Both the position numbers and the translations under genes were made by a program. Shown piece by piece: positions 34,989-43,434 of a stretch of 64,000 nt of DNA. The DNA is from Haloterrigena sp. H1 (lineage in GTDB: Archaea; Halobacteriota; Halobacteria; Halobacteriales; Natrialbaceae): the NCBI RefSeq assembly GCF_005938085.1, contig NZ_SMZK01000001.1:1302001-1366000 (forward strand), written 5' to 3'. The stretch's first letter is position 1, and every line of letters starts with the position of its first letter. Under the pieces are notes generated by a model. It searched no databases, was not told the origin of the DNA, and worked only from the letters and a program-made list of their open reading frames with translations.

Positions 34989-36182
34989 ATGGACAGCGTC
35001 GACGCCGCTGGCTTGGGCATCGGTGACGAGTATCCACCTCGGATCATGGGCGTGTTGAACGTCAGCGAGGAATCGCCGTACGATCCGAGCGTCTACGACG
35101 ACCCCAGCGAGGCAGCTCAGTACGTCGACGAGGAACTGATCGGCGAAGGGGCCGACATCGTCGACATCGGCCTCGAGTCGGCCAACAAACGCTTCGACGT
35201 GCTCTCAGCCGAGGAGGAACTCGACCGGCTCCACCTCGCGTGCGAGACGATCGAGAGCGTTTCCGGCGACGCGATCTTCTCGATCGAGACCCGCTATGCG
35301 GCGGTCGCCGACGAGGCCCTGTCGCGAGGCTTCGACATGGTCAACGACATCTGTGGCTTCGCCGATCCGGAGATGCCCACCGTCTGCGAGGACCACGACG
35401 CCGCGGTCGCGAAGATGGCGAGTCCGCCGGATATAGAGCGCCCGGGTGCCGTCGAGGAAACCGACTGGAGAGCCCGGAAATCGCCCGCGTGGGCTGCGGG
35501 TGCTGACTACGTCGATCGGGTCTACGAGGCGCTGAAACAGAACGGCCTGACCGACAAGACCATCATTGATCCTGCCTTTGGCAGCTGGAGCGAGGCCCAG
35601 ACGCTCGACGACGACCGCGAGACGTTCCGCCGACTGCGGGAGTTCCGCGCGCTCGAGCGGCCGATGCTGGTCTCGATCAACCGGAAGAACTTCCTCGGCG
35701 AAATCGCCGGCCGCGAGACAGACAAGCGACTGCCGGTCAGTCTCGCAGCGACCTCGATGGCCGTCGAACGCGGCGCGCACGTGATCCGGACCCACGATGT
35801 CGCCGAGACGCGGGACGCGGCCCTGATCGGCAAGGCGTTTACCGAGCGTGCGAGCGCGACCGCGGACGGGCTCACGATCTCACAACTGGACGTCAATTCG
35901 ACTCGCGAGTTCCGAACGCAGCTCCGCGAGCGCGGCATCGATCCCGCGATTGCCGACGACTGGCAGGGCCAACTCCTCGAGCTCGAGGGCCTCGGTCCCG
36001 ACGCGAACGATCGGCTTGCAGTTATCGCGGCCGAGCAGGGGGCAGTCGTCAGACGCGTGGCTGACGGGACGTGCCTGCTTGCGGGATCGACAGCTAACGT
36101 TTCCGGCGTTGCTGGCGCGCTCTCGTCCGAAACCGACTGTCTTGGGGATCTCGGTGAGAAGCTGTCAGGAGTGCTGCGTTAA
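34989..36182 (+). CDS. folP: Dihydropteroate synthase with C-terminal extension
   Basis: A 397-residue protein. The TIM-barrel dihydropteroate synthase domain fills about residues 1-285, with IMGVLNVSEESPYDPSVYDD, GADIVDIGLESANKRFDVLS, GFDMVNDICGFADPEM, DPAFGSWSEAQ and LVSINRKNFLGEIAG. It joins a pterin pyrophosphate to p-aminobenzoate. The remaining 110 residues (TRSTREFRTQLRERGIDPAI onward to the end) form an extra domain found in haloarchaeal homologues and unknown in bacterial FolP. The next gene, mptE, makes the pterin pyrophosphate substrate, so the two act in sequence. FNSDSFSDGG-type loop residues are changed (SEESPYDPS), so substrate preference may differ. Confidence 0.9.
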   Translation: MDSVDAAGLGIGDEYPPRIMGVLNVSEESPYDPSVYDDPSEAAQYVDEELIGEGADIVDIGLESANKRFDVLSAEEELDRLHLACETIESVSGDAIFSIETRYAAVADEALSRGFDMVNDICGFADPEMPTVCEDHDAAVAKMASPPDIERPGAVEETDWRARKSPAWAAGADYVDRVYEALKQNGLTDKTIIDPAFGSWSEAQTLDDDRETFRRLREFRALERPMLVSINRKNFLGEIAGRETDKRLPVSLAATSMAVERGAHVIRTHDVAETRDAALIGKAFTERASATADGLTISQLDVNSTREFRTQLRERGIDPAIADDWQGQLLELEGLGPDANDRLAVIAAEQGAVVRRVADGTCLLAGSTANVSGVAGALSSETDCLGDLGEKLSGVLR

Positions 36183-36396
36183 GAGAAAGCTTATGCCGGA
36201 TGCTTCAAAATGGACGAGTGGACGCCGGGTAGCCTCCCGGGTAGGGGTACTTTGGAGGTGACCCCCGGCCCACAACACGGAATTATTGTGGTGTTACGCC
36301 GAGCAGTGACGACTCCGGCGGGCAGCGCACATCGCCGGCTGACAGTCGCGGATACTGAGACCGAACACACAAAGCGATCGCGCGACGAAATCGCAT
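36183..36396. other. Structured intergenic region before mptE
   Basis: Three potential hairpins lie in tandem: CCGGG-loop-CCCGG near 36224, GGGGT-loop-ACCCC near 36244-36270, and AACAC-loop-GTGTT near 36276-36300. None has a T-run typical of a simple terminator. They could be a folP terminator, a leader structure for mptE, or a small RNA. No sequence match to a known RNA class is apparent to me. Confidence 0.35.
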
Positions 36397-37104
36397 ATGG
36401 AGTTCGACGAGTGGGAACCGGTCTACGAGGCGATCCTGCGCGATTTCGGCTACGACCGCGCCGGCGACGAGCGCGGGCGTGATCTCCTCGCGTCGCTGCT
36501 CGAGACGTCGCTCGACCCCGACGACCTCTCGATCGGCCGTGACGCAACTGTCGCTGTCGCCGGTGCCGGCCCGTCGCTCGAGACCGACCGGGCTCTCGAG
36601 CGAGCGCGTGCGGCCGACGCCGTCGTCGCTGCCTCGACCGCCGTCGATACCCTCGCGAGCCACGGGATCGAGGCCGACTGCATGGTGACCGACCTGGATA
36701 AGAACCCCGAGACCGTCGTGGACCTCACCGGACGGGGCGTTCCGGTCGCGGTCCACGCCCACGGCGACAATCTCGAGGCGATCCGCGAGGTCGTTCCCGA
36801 CTGTGACGCTGCCGCCGTCCTCCCGACGACGCAGGCCGCACCCCGCGGGCCAGTCGGAAACTACGGCGGCTTCACCGACGGCGATCGAGCGGCCTTTCTC
36901 GCTGACCACCTCGACGCCGCGAGTCTCATCTTCGTCGGCTGGGATTTCGACGATCCTGCGGTCGATCCCATGAAAGCGCACAAACTCGAGTGGGCCGAGC
37001 GGCTGCTCGTCTGGCTCGAGTCGCGCCGTGGTGAGCGCTTTGCGGTACTCGACGGCCGACGAGACGAGATCGACACCGATGCGGTTCCCATCTCCGAGCC
37101 GTAA
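36397..37104 (+). CDS. mptE: 6-hydroxymethyl-7,8-dihydropterin pyrophosphokinase
   Basis: A 235-residue protein of the archaeal MptE family (DUF115-type), which transfers pyrophosphate from ATP to 6-hydroxymethyldihydropterin. It is unrelated to bacterial FolK. Signatures: EFDEWEPVYEAILRDFGYDR, VAVAGAGPSLETDRALERAR, ADCMVTDLDKNPETVVDLTG, VHAHGDNLEAIREVVPDCDA, GFTDGDRAAFLADHLDAAS and FVGWDFDDP. It lies downstream of folP, the next enzyme in the pathway. A TATA-like CGCATATGG overlaps the start, with 214 bases between the genes, so it may be transcribed separately. Confidence 0.92.
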   Translation: MEFDEWEPVYEAILRDFGYDRAGDERGRDLLASLLETSLDPDDLSIGRDATVAVAGAGPSLETDRALERARAADAVVAASTAVDTLASHGIEADCMVTDLDKNPETVVDLTGRGVPVAVHAHGDNLEAIREVVPDCDAAAVLPTTQAAPRGPVGNYGGFTDGDRAAFLADHLDAASLIFVGWDFDDPAVDPMKAHKLEWAERLLVWLESRRGERFAVLDGRRDEIDTDAVPISEP

Positions 37105-37137
37105 GGATTCGCTCTCCCTGTGTCGACTACGTGTGGC

Positions 37138-37323
37138 TCACGAGAGTCGATACTCGACGATATCGTTGCTGCCACAGGACGGGCACGTCGACGCCGACTC
37201 GAGTGTCGTTCCACACCGCCGACACTCCTCGATGATCGTGCGATCGTCACGCCGGCACAGAACCGCCGCGAGCGCTTTCCGCATCGTCGACTGCCGCTTC
37301 GGATCGTTTTTCTGACCCTGCAT
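37138..37323 (-). CDS. Small CPxCG-type zinc-ribbon protein
   Basis: A 61-residue protein whose C-terminal half is a four-cysteine ribbon: ECRRCGTTLESASTCPSCGS. The N-terminal part, MRKALAAVLCRRDDRTI, is basic. An internal Met (codon at 37284) would give a 48-residue form. Haloarchaea have many such tiny CPxCG proteins, several with regulatory effects in Haloferax; the role of this one is unknown. It is convergent with mptE. Confidence 0.75.
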   Translation of the reverse strand: MQGQKNDPKRQSTMRKALAAVLCRRDDRTIIEECRRCGTTLESASTCPSCGSNDIVEYRLS

Positions 37324-37446
37324 AGCCGGTCAGTTGCGAATATCACAATTCGTTATTGTCTCGTTATCCGAACTGACACGGGATTCGATCTCGATCTGAC
37401 ACAGTAATCGGCTCCTACGTCCTCGAGGGCCCCGTTCTATCGACGC

Positions 37447-38430
37447 TCAACGGACGACGTCGTACCGGATCGGATCGTCGGCGACCCGTTCGACCAGCCC
37501 CCCTCTTTCGAGCGCCTGCAGGTGTGCCGCCGCTTCGCCGGCACCGAACTTAACGTGGATACCCTCGAGATCGCCGAATAGCTCGCGGGCGACCTCCCAC
37601 GGCGTTTTCGCGGCCGCCGTTGACTCGTCGTTCTCGAGCGCCCCGAGCACCCGCTGGGACCGCTCCCGGTGATGATTTAGAAGCTCCTCGATGCGTCCCT
37701 GCTCGATCGCGGCGCCGTGACCGGGCAACAGCCGTTCGGGGCGGTCGGCGAGTCGCTCGAGCGTGCTGCGAAACGCTCCGAGCGGATCATGGTCGCCTGC
37801 CTCGATCGTGGACGCTGCCCCTGACTCGCGACCGCTACCTCGGAGCGTCCGCGTATCGCTGCCCCCGACGTTCGGCGTGACGGTCGGCAACACGGCGTCG
37901 CCGACTAGCAGAACGTCGTCGCTGGCGAAGGCCGTATGACCGAGCGTGTGGCCAGGCGTCGCGACGGCCTCGAGTCCCGCAACTCGATCTCCGTCTGCGA
38001 GCCGTTCGACCGGCGTCTCGTCGGGCATCGGGGAGACCGCGTCGCCGTCGATCACGCTGTCGACTGCCGCGGTCGGCACGCCACAGCGTCGTATCGTCTC
38101 GGCGTCACGCTCGAGGCGGCGCTCGCGTTCGCGTGCGTAGTCGGCTACCAGTGCTGCGTCCGCGGCACCCATCGCGAGCGTCGCGTCGGCTGTCTCGGCC
38201 AGTCGTGGCGCGAGCCCGGCGTGATCGGCGTGCCAGTGGGTGACGAGGACGTACTCGAGGGAGGCCGGAGCGACGCCGGCGCGCTCGAGGCCCGCCTGTA
38301 GCTCCTGCCACGCCCGCTCGGTCGGCGGTCCAGGATCGACGACGGCGCGGTCGGCGACGAGATACGCGCTGTTGCCCCCTTCGGGGCCGTCCCCGCCGAC
38401 CTCGATTCGCGAAACGGAATCAGCAGCCAT
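37447..38430 (-). CDS. Metallo-beta-lactamase-fold hydrolase
   Basis: A 327-residue hydrolase. The binuclear metal motif THWHADHAGLAPR, the later TPGHTLGHTAF and VLLVGDAVLPTVTPN blocks, and LLPGHGAAIEQGR supply the expected His/Asp ligands. A C-terminal winged-helix-like tail (PWEVARELFGDLEGIHVKFG, EAAAHLQALERGGLVERVAD) matches the LACTB2/glyoxalase-like subgroup often found in haloarchaea. The substrate (thioester, nucleic acid or other) is unknown. The start MAADSVSRIEVGGDG at 38430 was chosen because sequence upstream belongs to the 110-bp repeat; the frame remains open through it. Confidence 0.85.
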   Translation of the reverse strand: MAADSVSRIEVGGDGPEGGNSAYLVADRAVVDPGPPTERAWQELQAGLERAGVAPASLEYVLVTHWHADHAGLAPRLAETADATLAMGAADAALVADYARERERRLERDAETIRRCGVPTAAVDSVIDGDAVSPMPDETPVERLADGDRVAGLEAVATPGHTLGHTAFASDDVLLVGDAVLPTVTPNVGGSDTRTLRGSGRESGAASTIEAGDHDPLGAFRSTLERLADRPERLLPGHGAAIEQGRIEELLNHHRERSQRVLGALENDESTAAAKTPWEVARELFGDLEGIHVKFGAGEAAAHLQALERGGLVERVADDPIRYDVVR

Positions 38431-38458
38431 GACGCGAGTGTCCGTCTCGAGATTCCTT

Positions 38459-38568
38459 ATACTGCCGGACAGAACGACGTGACGATCGGTCGCTCTGCTG
38501 CGGCCGTCACCGGTGGAGACGGCCGCGAATCCGCGACCGACGTCGTATTGACTGCTGTCCGACAGTAT
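38459..38568. mobile_element. Family A 110-bp MITE-like element (copy 1)
   Basis: Starts ATACTGCCGGACAGAACGAC and ends TGACTGCTGTCCGACAGTAT. The outer 14 bases form a terminal inverted repeat with one mismatch. The copy at 53774-53883 has the same length and differs at only six positions, although the neighbours are unrelated. It carries no gene. The element sits upstream of the hydrolase gene and could supply or disrupt its promoter. Confidence 0.85.
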
Positions 38569-38633
38569 TAGTCGCCCCGCTCGAACACGACGACGGAACG
38601 GCTCGCTCGAGGCTGAGCCGGATCGCTCGTCTG

Positions 38634-39797
38634 TTAAAACAGCGCGTCGAGTTCGCCGCCGGTGTCCATCAGCGACGCGAAGTCCTCGTCGGCGCTGGCC
38701 TGGACGTCCGCGGTCGTCTCCTGTGCTTCGATCGCGACCTGCTGGAGCTGGTCGATCCGTGGCACGTCGGTCACACCAGACAGCAGGACGATCGCGCCGA
38801 CCTCGTCGCGCTCGGCGAGGGGGTAGTCGCCACCACGGATCTCCATGCTGCCGGTCTCGTCCTCGAGCCACTGGCGGCCACGCTCGACGCCTTTGCGGTT
38901 CAAGTAGGACGGTGGTCCGGTGGCGACGACGAGGCCGCGGTCGGCACTGGCGACGTCACAGGGCAGCGTCAGCCGGCCGAGGGTGGCCTTCCGGACGAGG
39001 CTGGTCAGTCGGTTGGTCGCTACACCCTCGTCGAACGTCTCGTCGCTGCTGGTCAGCGAGGAAAGGAGTCCGTCGTTCGTCTCGACGGTCTCGCTCGCGT
39101 AGCCGATCGTGGAGACGCCGCTGCTCGAGAGCGTGTTGATGATCTCCGAGGAGTCGACGACGCTTTCCGCAACGTGGTCGCCCTGCTGGACCTCGCCGGC
39201 GGCAAAGAGGAGGCCGAACCGCTCGGCGATTTCGCGGTTGATGCGGTCGTAGCCGCTGCCGACGGATTCGCCGGCGCTGCGCCAGGCGTCGTTGTCGAAG
39301 ACCAACAGGTTGTCGACCTCGTCGACGAGCGTCCGGAACGACCGGGCGGCGTTGAGCGTGTAGATGCTGCCTTCGTCCGTTCCTGGAAGGAGGCCCAGCC
39401 CATAGACCGGCTGGGTGTAGATTCGCTTCAGCTGTCTCGCGAGGACCGGTGCGCCGCCGCTGCCGGTGCCCCCGCCCATGCCGGCGACGATGAGGAACGC
39501 GTCGACCTCGTGGATCGGAATCCGATCAATCGCGCCCTGAATCTCGTCGCTGTCTTCCTCGGCGATCGCCGCACCGAGCTCGTTGTCCGCACCGACGCCA
39601 TGACCCTTGACGCGAGCCTGCCCGATGAGGACGCGGTTCTCGGTCGGGACGTGCTCGAGCCCTTTGAGGTCCGTCGTCGCGGAGTTGACTGCGATCGCCG
39701 ATTCGACGAAGCCGCCGTCGATCCGAGCGTCGAACGCCAGGAACTCGTCGACGACCTTCCCGCCTGCCTGACCGAAGCCGATGAGTGCGAGTTTCAT
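38634..39797 (-). CDS. cetZ: CetZ-family tubulin-like GTPase
   Basis: A 387-residue cytoskeletal GTPase of the archaeal CetZ group, which controls cell shape and motility rather than division itself. The N-terminal nucleotide site begins MKLALIGFGQAGGKVVDEFL. The tubulin signature is AGMGGGTGSGGAPVLA. The nucleotide-contact segment DNLLVFDNDAWRSAGESVGS and the catalytic-loop region follow. The Gln/Ala-rich GFGQAGG loop distinguishes CetZ from FtsZ. The start at 39797 is the first Met of the conserved fold; the open frame upstream is not conserved. Which CetZ subgroup (1, 2 or other) I cannot tell. Confidence 0.93.
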   Translation of the reverse strand: MKLALIGFGQAGGKVVDEFLAFDARIDGGFVESAIAVNSATTDLKGLEHVPTENRVLIGQARVKGHGVGADNELGAAIAEEDSDEIQGAIDRIPIHEVDAFLIVAGMGGGTGSGGAPVLARQLKRIYTQPVYGLGLLPGTDEGSIYTLNAARSFRTLVDEVDNLLVFDNDAWRSAGESVGSGYDRINREIAERFGLLFAAGEVQQGDHVAESVVDSSEIINTLSSSGVSTIGYASETVETNDGLLSSLTSSDETFDEGVATNRLTSLVRKATLGRLTLPCDVASADRGLVVATGPPSYLNRKGVERGRQWLEDETGSMEIRGGDYPLAERDEVGAIVLLSGVTDVPRIDQLQQVAIEAQETTADVQASADEDFASLMDTGGELDALF

Positions 39798-40077
39798 AGC
39801 TGTCTCTCGTGGCCGTTCCCTGGAGTGGCCGCGACCGATCGGGGAGGACCGGCGCGCCCCGCTGTCATGGGAACCGTTTCCACACCACGGCTGTCCGGGG
39901 ACGCAGGCATTGTTATGACCGGCATACGAATGGAGCAAAGACGTTCATGGACTGATTACACTGTTCTAACTACGACTTTCATCGATCGAAGATAAATGGC
40001 GGACCGCTGGTGCCCTGCCGTCGGTCACGGATCGCCGGAAACGCGATGTTTTCGTCCCTCGAGTCGTCAGGTCACGT

Positions 40078-41475
40078 GTGATCGTACACTGGCACCGCCG
40101 GGATCTCCGTCCGAGCGACAATCGCGGGCTCGCACATGCCGGGGACGACGGCCCGGTCGTCCCGCTGTTCGTCCTCGATCCGACCGTCCTCGAGTACGCC
40201 TCGCCGATCCGGGTTGCGTGTCTGCTCGAGGCCCTCGACGACCTGCGGGCGTGGTACCGCGAGCACGGAAGCGACCTGCTCGTCGTCCGTGGCGAGGCGA
40301 GTGCGGTCGTCCCCGAGGTCGCAGCCGAGTATGACGCGACGCGCGTCGTCTGGAACGAGGATTACACCGGGCTCGCGCAGGACCGCGACCGGGCGACTCG
40401 GGCAGCGCTCGAGGATGCGGACGTCACGTGTGAGTCGATCCACGACGCGATCCACCACGAACCGGGGTCGATCACGCCGAATCAGGGCGCACACTACTCG
40501 GTGTTTTCGTACTTCTGGAAGAAGTGGCGCGACCGCGAGAAACGGGACCCGGCCGACGAGCCCGATCCGAGCGACCTCGCTACTGTCTCGGGCGACCCGA
40601 TCCCGTCGCTCGCGGATCTGGGGTTCGACGACCCCGAGGCGACGCCGCCGACGGTGACGACGGCGACCGCTCGAGAGCGCGTCGCGGCGTTCTGTGCGGG
40701 GCCGATCTACGACTACGCGGCGCGACGTGACTACCCCGCCGAGAGTGGAACCTCGCGGCTTTCCCCCCATCTCAAATGGGGGACGATCGGCCCGCGGGAA
40801 CTGTACGCGGCGACGGAACGAGCGCTCGAGCGGGCACAGACGGACGACGACCGCGAGAGTGTCCGTGCGTTCCAGCGCCAACTCGCCTGGCGGGAGTTCT
40901 ACGCCCACGTGCTGGCGTTCAACCCCGAAACTGTCACCGAGAACTTCAGCGGCTACACGAACGAGATCGAGTGGGAGAACGACCCGGCCGAACTCGAGGC
41001 CTGGCAAGCCGGCGAGACGGGGTATCCGATCGTCGACGCGGGGATGCGCCAGCTGCGCACGGAGGGGTGGATGCACAATCGCGTGCGGATGCTCGTCGCC
41101 TCGTTTCTGACCAAGGACCTGCTGACCGACTGGCGGGCAGGCTACGACTGGTTCCGACGGAAACTCGCGGACCACGACACCGCAAACGATGTCGGCGGCT
41201 GGCAGTGGGCGGGCTCGACCGGCACCGATGCCCAGCCGTACTTCCGGGTGTTCAATCCGATGAAACAGGGCCGGGAGTACGACCCCGACGGTGAGTACAT
41301 CCGCGAGTACGTCCCCGAACTCGCCGACGCGACTGCAGCGGAAATCCACGGCTGGCACGAATTAGCGCCGGCTGAACGAGAGCAGGTCGCCCCCGCGTAT
41401 CCGGCACCGATCGTCGACCACGCCGACCGCCGGGAGCGAGCGATCGACCTGTTCGAGCGGGCCCGCGGCGAGTGA
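40078..41475 (+). CDS. phr: Class I CPD photolyase
   Basis: A 465-residue FAD-dependent DNA photolyase that splits cyclobutane pyrimidine dimers with blue light. The N-terminal antenna-binding domain opens VHWHRRDLRPSDNRGLAHAG. The FAD domain has TSRLSPHLKWGTIGPRELYA, WREFYAHVLAF, TGYPIVDAGMRQLRTEGWMH, NRVRMLVASFLTKDLL, DWRAGYDWFRRKLADHDTAN and GGWQWAGSTGTDAQPYFRVF, including the Trp residues of the electron-transfer chain. The start is GTG at 40078 (GTG ATC GTA CAC); no ATG is nearby. Light repair fits a sunlit brine habitat. Cryptochrome function is less likely given the DNA-repair-type motifs. Confidence 0.95.
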   Translation: MIVHWHRRDLRPSDNRGLAHAGDDGPVVPLFVLDPTVLEYASPIRVACLLEALDDLRAWYREHGSDLLVVRGEASAVVPEVAAEYDATRVVWNEDYTGLAQDRDRATRAALEDADVTCESIHDAIHHEPGSITPNQGAHYSVFSYFWKKWRDREKRDPADEPDPSDLATVSGDPIPSLADLGFDDPEATPPTVTTATARERVAAFCAGPIYDYAARRDYPAESGTSRLSPHLKWGTIGPRELYAATERALERAQTDDDRESVRAFQRQLAWREFYAHVLAFNPETVTENFSGYTNEIEWENDPAELEAWQAGETGYPIVDAGMRQLRTEGWMHNRVRMLVASFLTKDLLTDWRAGYDWFRRKLADHDTANDVGGWQWAGSTGTDAQPYFRVFNPMKQGREYDPDGEYIREYVPELADATAAEIHGWHELAPAEREQVAPAYPAPIVDHADRRERAIDLFERARGE

Positions 41476-41590
41476 TCGGCGCGCCGCTCGATCAGCCATC
41501 ACCCAGAATTCGGGTGGGAATGTTACTATCAGTCGTTCAACTGCTGAATTAGCCACTATACTTATCAATATGTACCTCTACGGCGCTAGT

Positions 41591-41896
41591 ATGTCTACGC
41601 CGGACGAAACGTCGGTGTCCGATGGGGGGTGGTCGCCGTCGCAGGCGATCATCGAGGCCATCGCCGCCGCGGAGGGCATCGACGTTACCGACGTCGAGCC
41701 CCCGGAATACGACCCGCTGTTCACGGTCGTCAACCCCGAGGCGCTTGACGATATGTTCTCCACCACTGTCGGTGGTGCCAGTAACACAGTGGTTTCTTTC
41801 GCGTACGAAGGCTACGAGGTCGTCGTCCGTGCCGAGGGTGTCGAAGTTCACGAGCGGTCGTCGACCGACTCGCTCGACAGATCGGTCGAGGGGTAG
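41591..41896 (+). CDS. HalOD1 output-domain protein
   Basis: A 101-residue stand-alone HalOD1 domain: WSPSQAIIEAIAAAEGIDVT, PPEYDPLFTVVNPEALDDMF, VVSFAYEGYEVVVRAEGVEV. HalOD1 modules are specific to haloarchaea and occur either alone or fused to receiver and PAS domains. They are thought to carry signalling output, though the ligand is unknown. The start MSTPDETS at 41591 is preferred over an ATG 21 bases earlier. It is convergent with the isomerase gene, 12 bases apart. Confidence 0.87.
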   Translation: MSTPDETSVSDGGWSPSQAIIEAIAAAEGIDVTDVEPPEYDPLFTVVNPEALDDMFSTTVGGASNTVVSFAYEGYEVVVRAEGVEVHERSSTDSLDRSVEG

Positions 41897-41908
41897 CCAC
41901 TCGGCGAC

Positions 41909-42877
41909 TCACTCCGCCCAGTATGCCTCACCGGGTTGGGTCTCGAAGAGTGCCCGCCCGAGCAGATCGATCGCTTTCTCGAGGCCCTCCCGCGAACTGG
42001 TCAGGGAGTCCTCGTGTTCGATGCTCAGCGTACCGTCGTAGCCGACCATACGCAAGGTGGAGACGATGTCCTTCCAGTGGGCTTCGCCATGGCCATAGCC
42101 CACCGAGCGAAACAGCCACGACCGATTGGGTTCGTCGTCGTATGGGGTCGTATCGAGCACACCCTTTTCGCGGGCCCGTGCGTCGTAGATCTGCGTGTCC
42201 TTGGCGTGGACGTGGTGGATCGCGTCGCGCTCGCCCAGATACCGGATCGCGTCAGTGATCGTGATTCCTTGCCAGTAGAGGTGTGAGGGATCGAAGTTCG
42301 CGCCGATCCGATCGCCGGTTGCCTCGCGCAGCCGTGCCAGCCCGTGCGGTTCATAGACTAGCATATTTGGGTGCATCTCGATCGCCACGTCGACCTCGTG
42401 GTCGGCGGCGAAATCGGCAATCTCGCCCCAGTACTCGGTCGCCTGTTCCCACTGGTACTCGAGCGCGTCGGCGTGTTGTGGCGGCCAGGGTGCGGTGATC
42501 CAGTTGGGCGTCTCGTCGGTCGGACTGCCCGCCGGAAGCCCCGAGAAGCAGGTGACGGCATCGACCTCGAGTTGAGCGGCCAGTCGGATCGCCTCGCGGA
42601 GTTCGGTGTCGGCGTGTTCGGCGCGCTCGTCGTCGGGGTGCAAGGGGTTGTTGTGCGTCGCGAGCGCGCTAATCCGCATGTCGTACTCCGCAAGCAGCTC
42701 GTTGAGTTCGGCCTGTTCGCTCTCGTCGTCGAGATACGCCGATCGGGTGAGGTGTGCTTGCCCCGGGTGGCCGCCGACGCCGGGCTCGATCGCGCCGACG
42801 CCGAGGTCGTCGAGATACGGCAGCGCTTCCTCGAGCGATTCGTCGGCCAGCGGCGGAGTGTGAACGCCGAGCTCCAT
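41909..42877 (-). CDS. Sugar phosphate isomerase/epimerase (xylose-isomerase-like TIM barrel)
   Basis: A 322-residue AP-endonuclease-2/xylose-isomerase-type barrel. Metal-binding strands are seen in VDVAIEMHPNMLVYEPHGLA, GANFDPSHLYWQGI, IHHVHAKDTQIYD and GTLSIEHEDSL, which give the Glu, Asp/His, His and Glu ligands of the family. Enzymes of this kind act on inositol, keto-sugars or hexose phosphates. It lies in the same orientation as, and about 550 bases from, a Gfo/Idh dehydrogenase, a pairing typical of myo-inositol or polyol catabolism. The start MELGVHTPPL fits the first barrel strand. The precise substrate is not determined. Confidence 0.88.
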   Translation of the reverse strand: MELGVHTPPLADESLEEALPYLDDLGVGAIEPGVGGHPGQAHLTRSAYLDDESEQAELNELLAEYDMRISALATHNNPLHPDDERAEHADTELREAIRLAAQLEVDAVTCFSGLPAGSPTDETPNWITAPWPPQHADALEYQWEQATEYWGEIADFAADHEVDVAIEMHPNMLVYEPHGLARLREATGDRIGANFDPSHLYWQGITITDAIRYLGERDAIHHVHAKDTQIYDARAREKGVLDTTPYDDEPNRSWLFRSVGYGHGEAHWKDIVSTLRMVGYDGTLSIEHEDSLTSSREGLEKAIDLLGRALFETQPGEAYWAE

Positions 42878-42987
42878 GGGGGCAGCGACCACACCCGGCG
42901 AGATAAAACGACGGCTGGCAGGCACTCGGTTGCGGGTGGCGGAGGATGAGGACCGTCCCCGCTCGCGGTGTCGGTCGTGACGGCGTC

Positions 42988-43062
42988 ATACGGACGGCTG
43001 TCAGTGGGTGCCGGCGCACCTCCGCTCTGTAGGTGTCGGTACCCAGTGACAGCAGCCCGTAT
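42988..43062. repeat. Family B 75-bp inverted-repeat element
   Basis: The left arm ATACGGACGGCTGTCAGTGG (then GT; 42988-43009) and the right arm, read on the other strand, ATACGGGCTGCTGTCACTGG (then GT; 43062-43041) match at 19 of 22 positions. They enclose 31 bases. The outer motif matches the element at 818-898. The right end overlaps the stop codon of the DUF7127-like gene, so it may also end its transcript. Confidence 0.7.
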
Positions 43063-43307
43063 TAGCCGCTGATCGTCAGAATCCCGTCGTTGACGGTCAC
43101 GTCGCTGGCGTCCTCGGGGACGGCGAACTCGAACTGCTCGTCACCGACGACGACGATCGCCGTGTCGTCGACGATGTCCACCGCCGGCGTCTCACCGGTG
43201 GGACCGAAATCGACGGCGATGACGCTCTCGTCCTCGTATTCGCGGTTGGTGATCGTGATATCCGTCGTCTCACCGGCTGCAGCTTCCAGTTCGGGCGGTG
43301 TTTCCAT
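43062..43307 (-). CDS. Small Hsp20-like haloarchaeal protein (DUF7127-like)
   Basis: An 81-residue protein of beta-strand character: TDITITNREYEDESVIAVDF, DIVDDTAIVVVGDEQFEFAV, ending SDVTVNDGILTISG. The terminal NDGILTI is the alpha-crystallin (Hsp20) type edge-strand motif, and from memory the protein matches the haloarchaeal DUF7127 family. It may be a minimal Hsp20-fold domain without the N- and C-terminal arms needed for large oligomers. Function is unknown. Confidence 0.75.
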   Translation of the reverse strand: METPPELEAAAGETTDITITNREYEDESVIAVDFGPTGETPAVDIVDDTAIVVVGDEQFEFAVPEDASDVTVNDGILTISG

Positions 43308-43409
43308 ATCTCCCCTTGGTGGCTCAGAACCGTAAACATCGTGCCCGATACTGCTCGGTAGCCGCTCTCTGGTATCGAGTCGCCGGCGTGGCCGAGGACG
43401 GCTGCGATG

Positions 43410-43425
43410 ACGCCGGTGCTGTCAC
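43410..43425. repeat. Family B-like motif downstream of the Gfo/Idh gene
   Basis: ACGCCGGTGCTGTCAC followed by ACCCTGCT matches the sequence after cysS (ACGGTCTGCTGTCAC then ACAATGCT) with a one-base shift. It lies ten bases beyond the stop of the leftward dehydrogenase gene. Confidence 0.35.
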
Positions 43426-43434
43426 ACCCTGCTA

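Noticed and set aside
38431..38871. N-terminal extension of the beta-lactamase-fold hydrolase
   Set aside because: The open frame runs through the 110-bp repeat. The same repeat gives similar peptide sequence at 53774 in an unrelated context, so it is not part of the enzyme.
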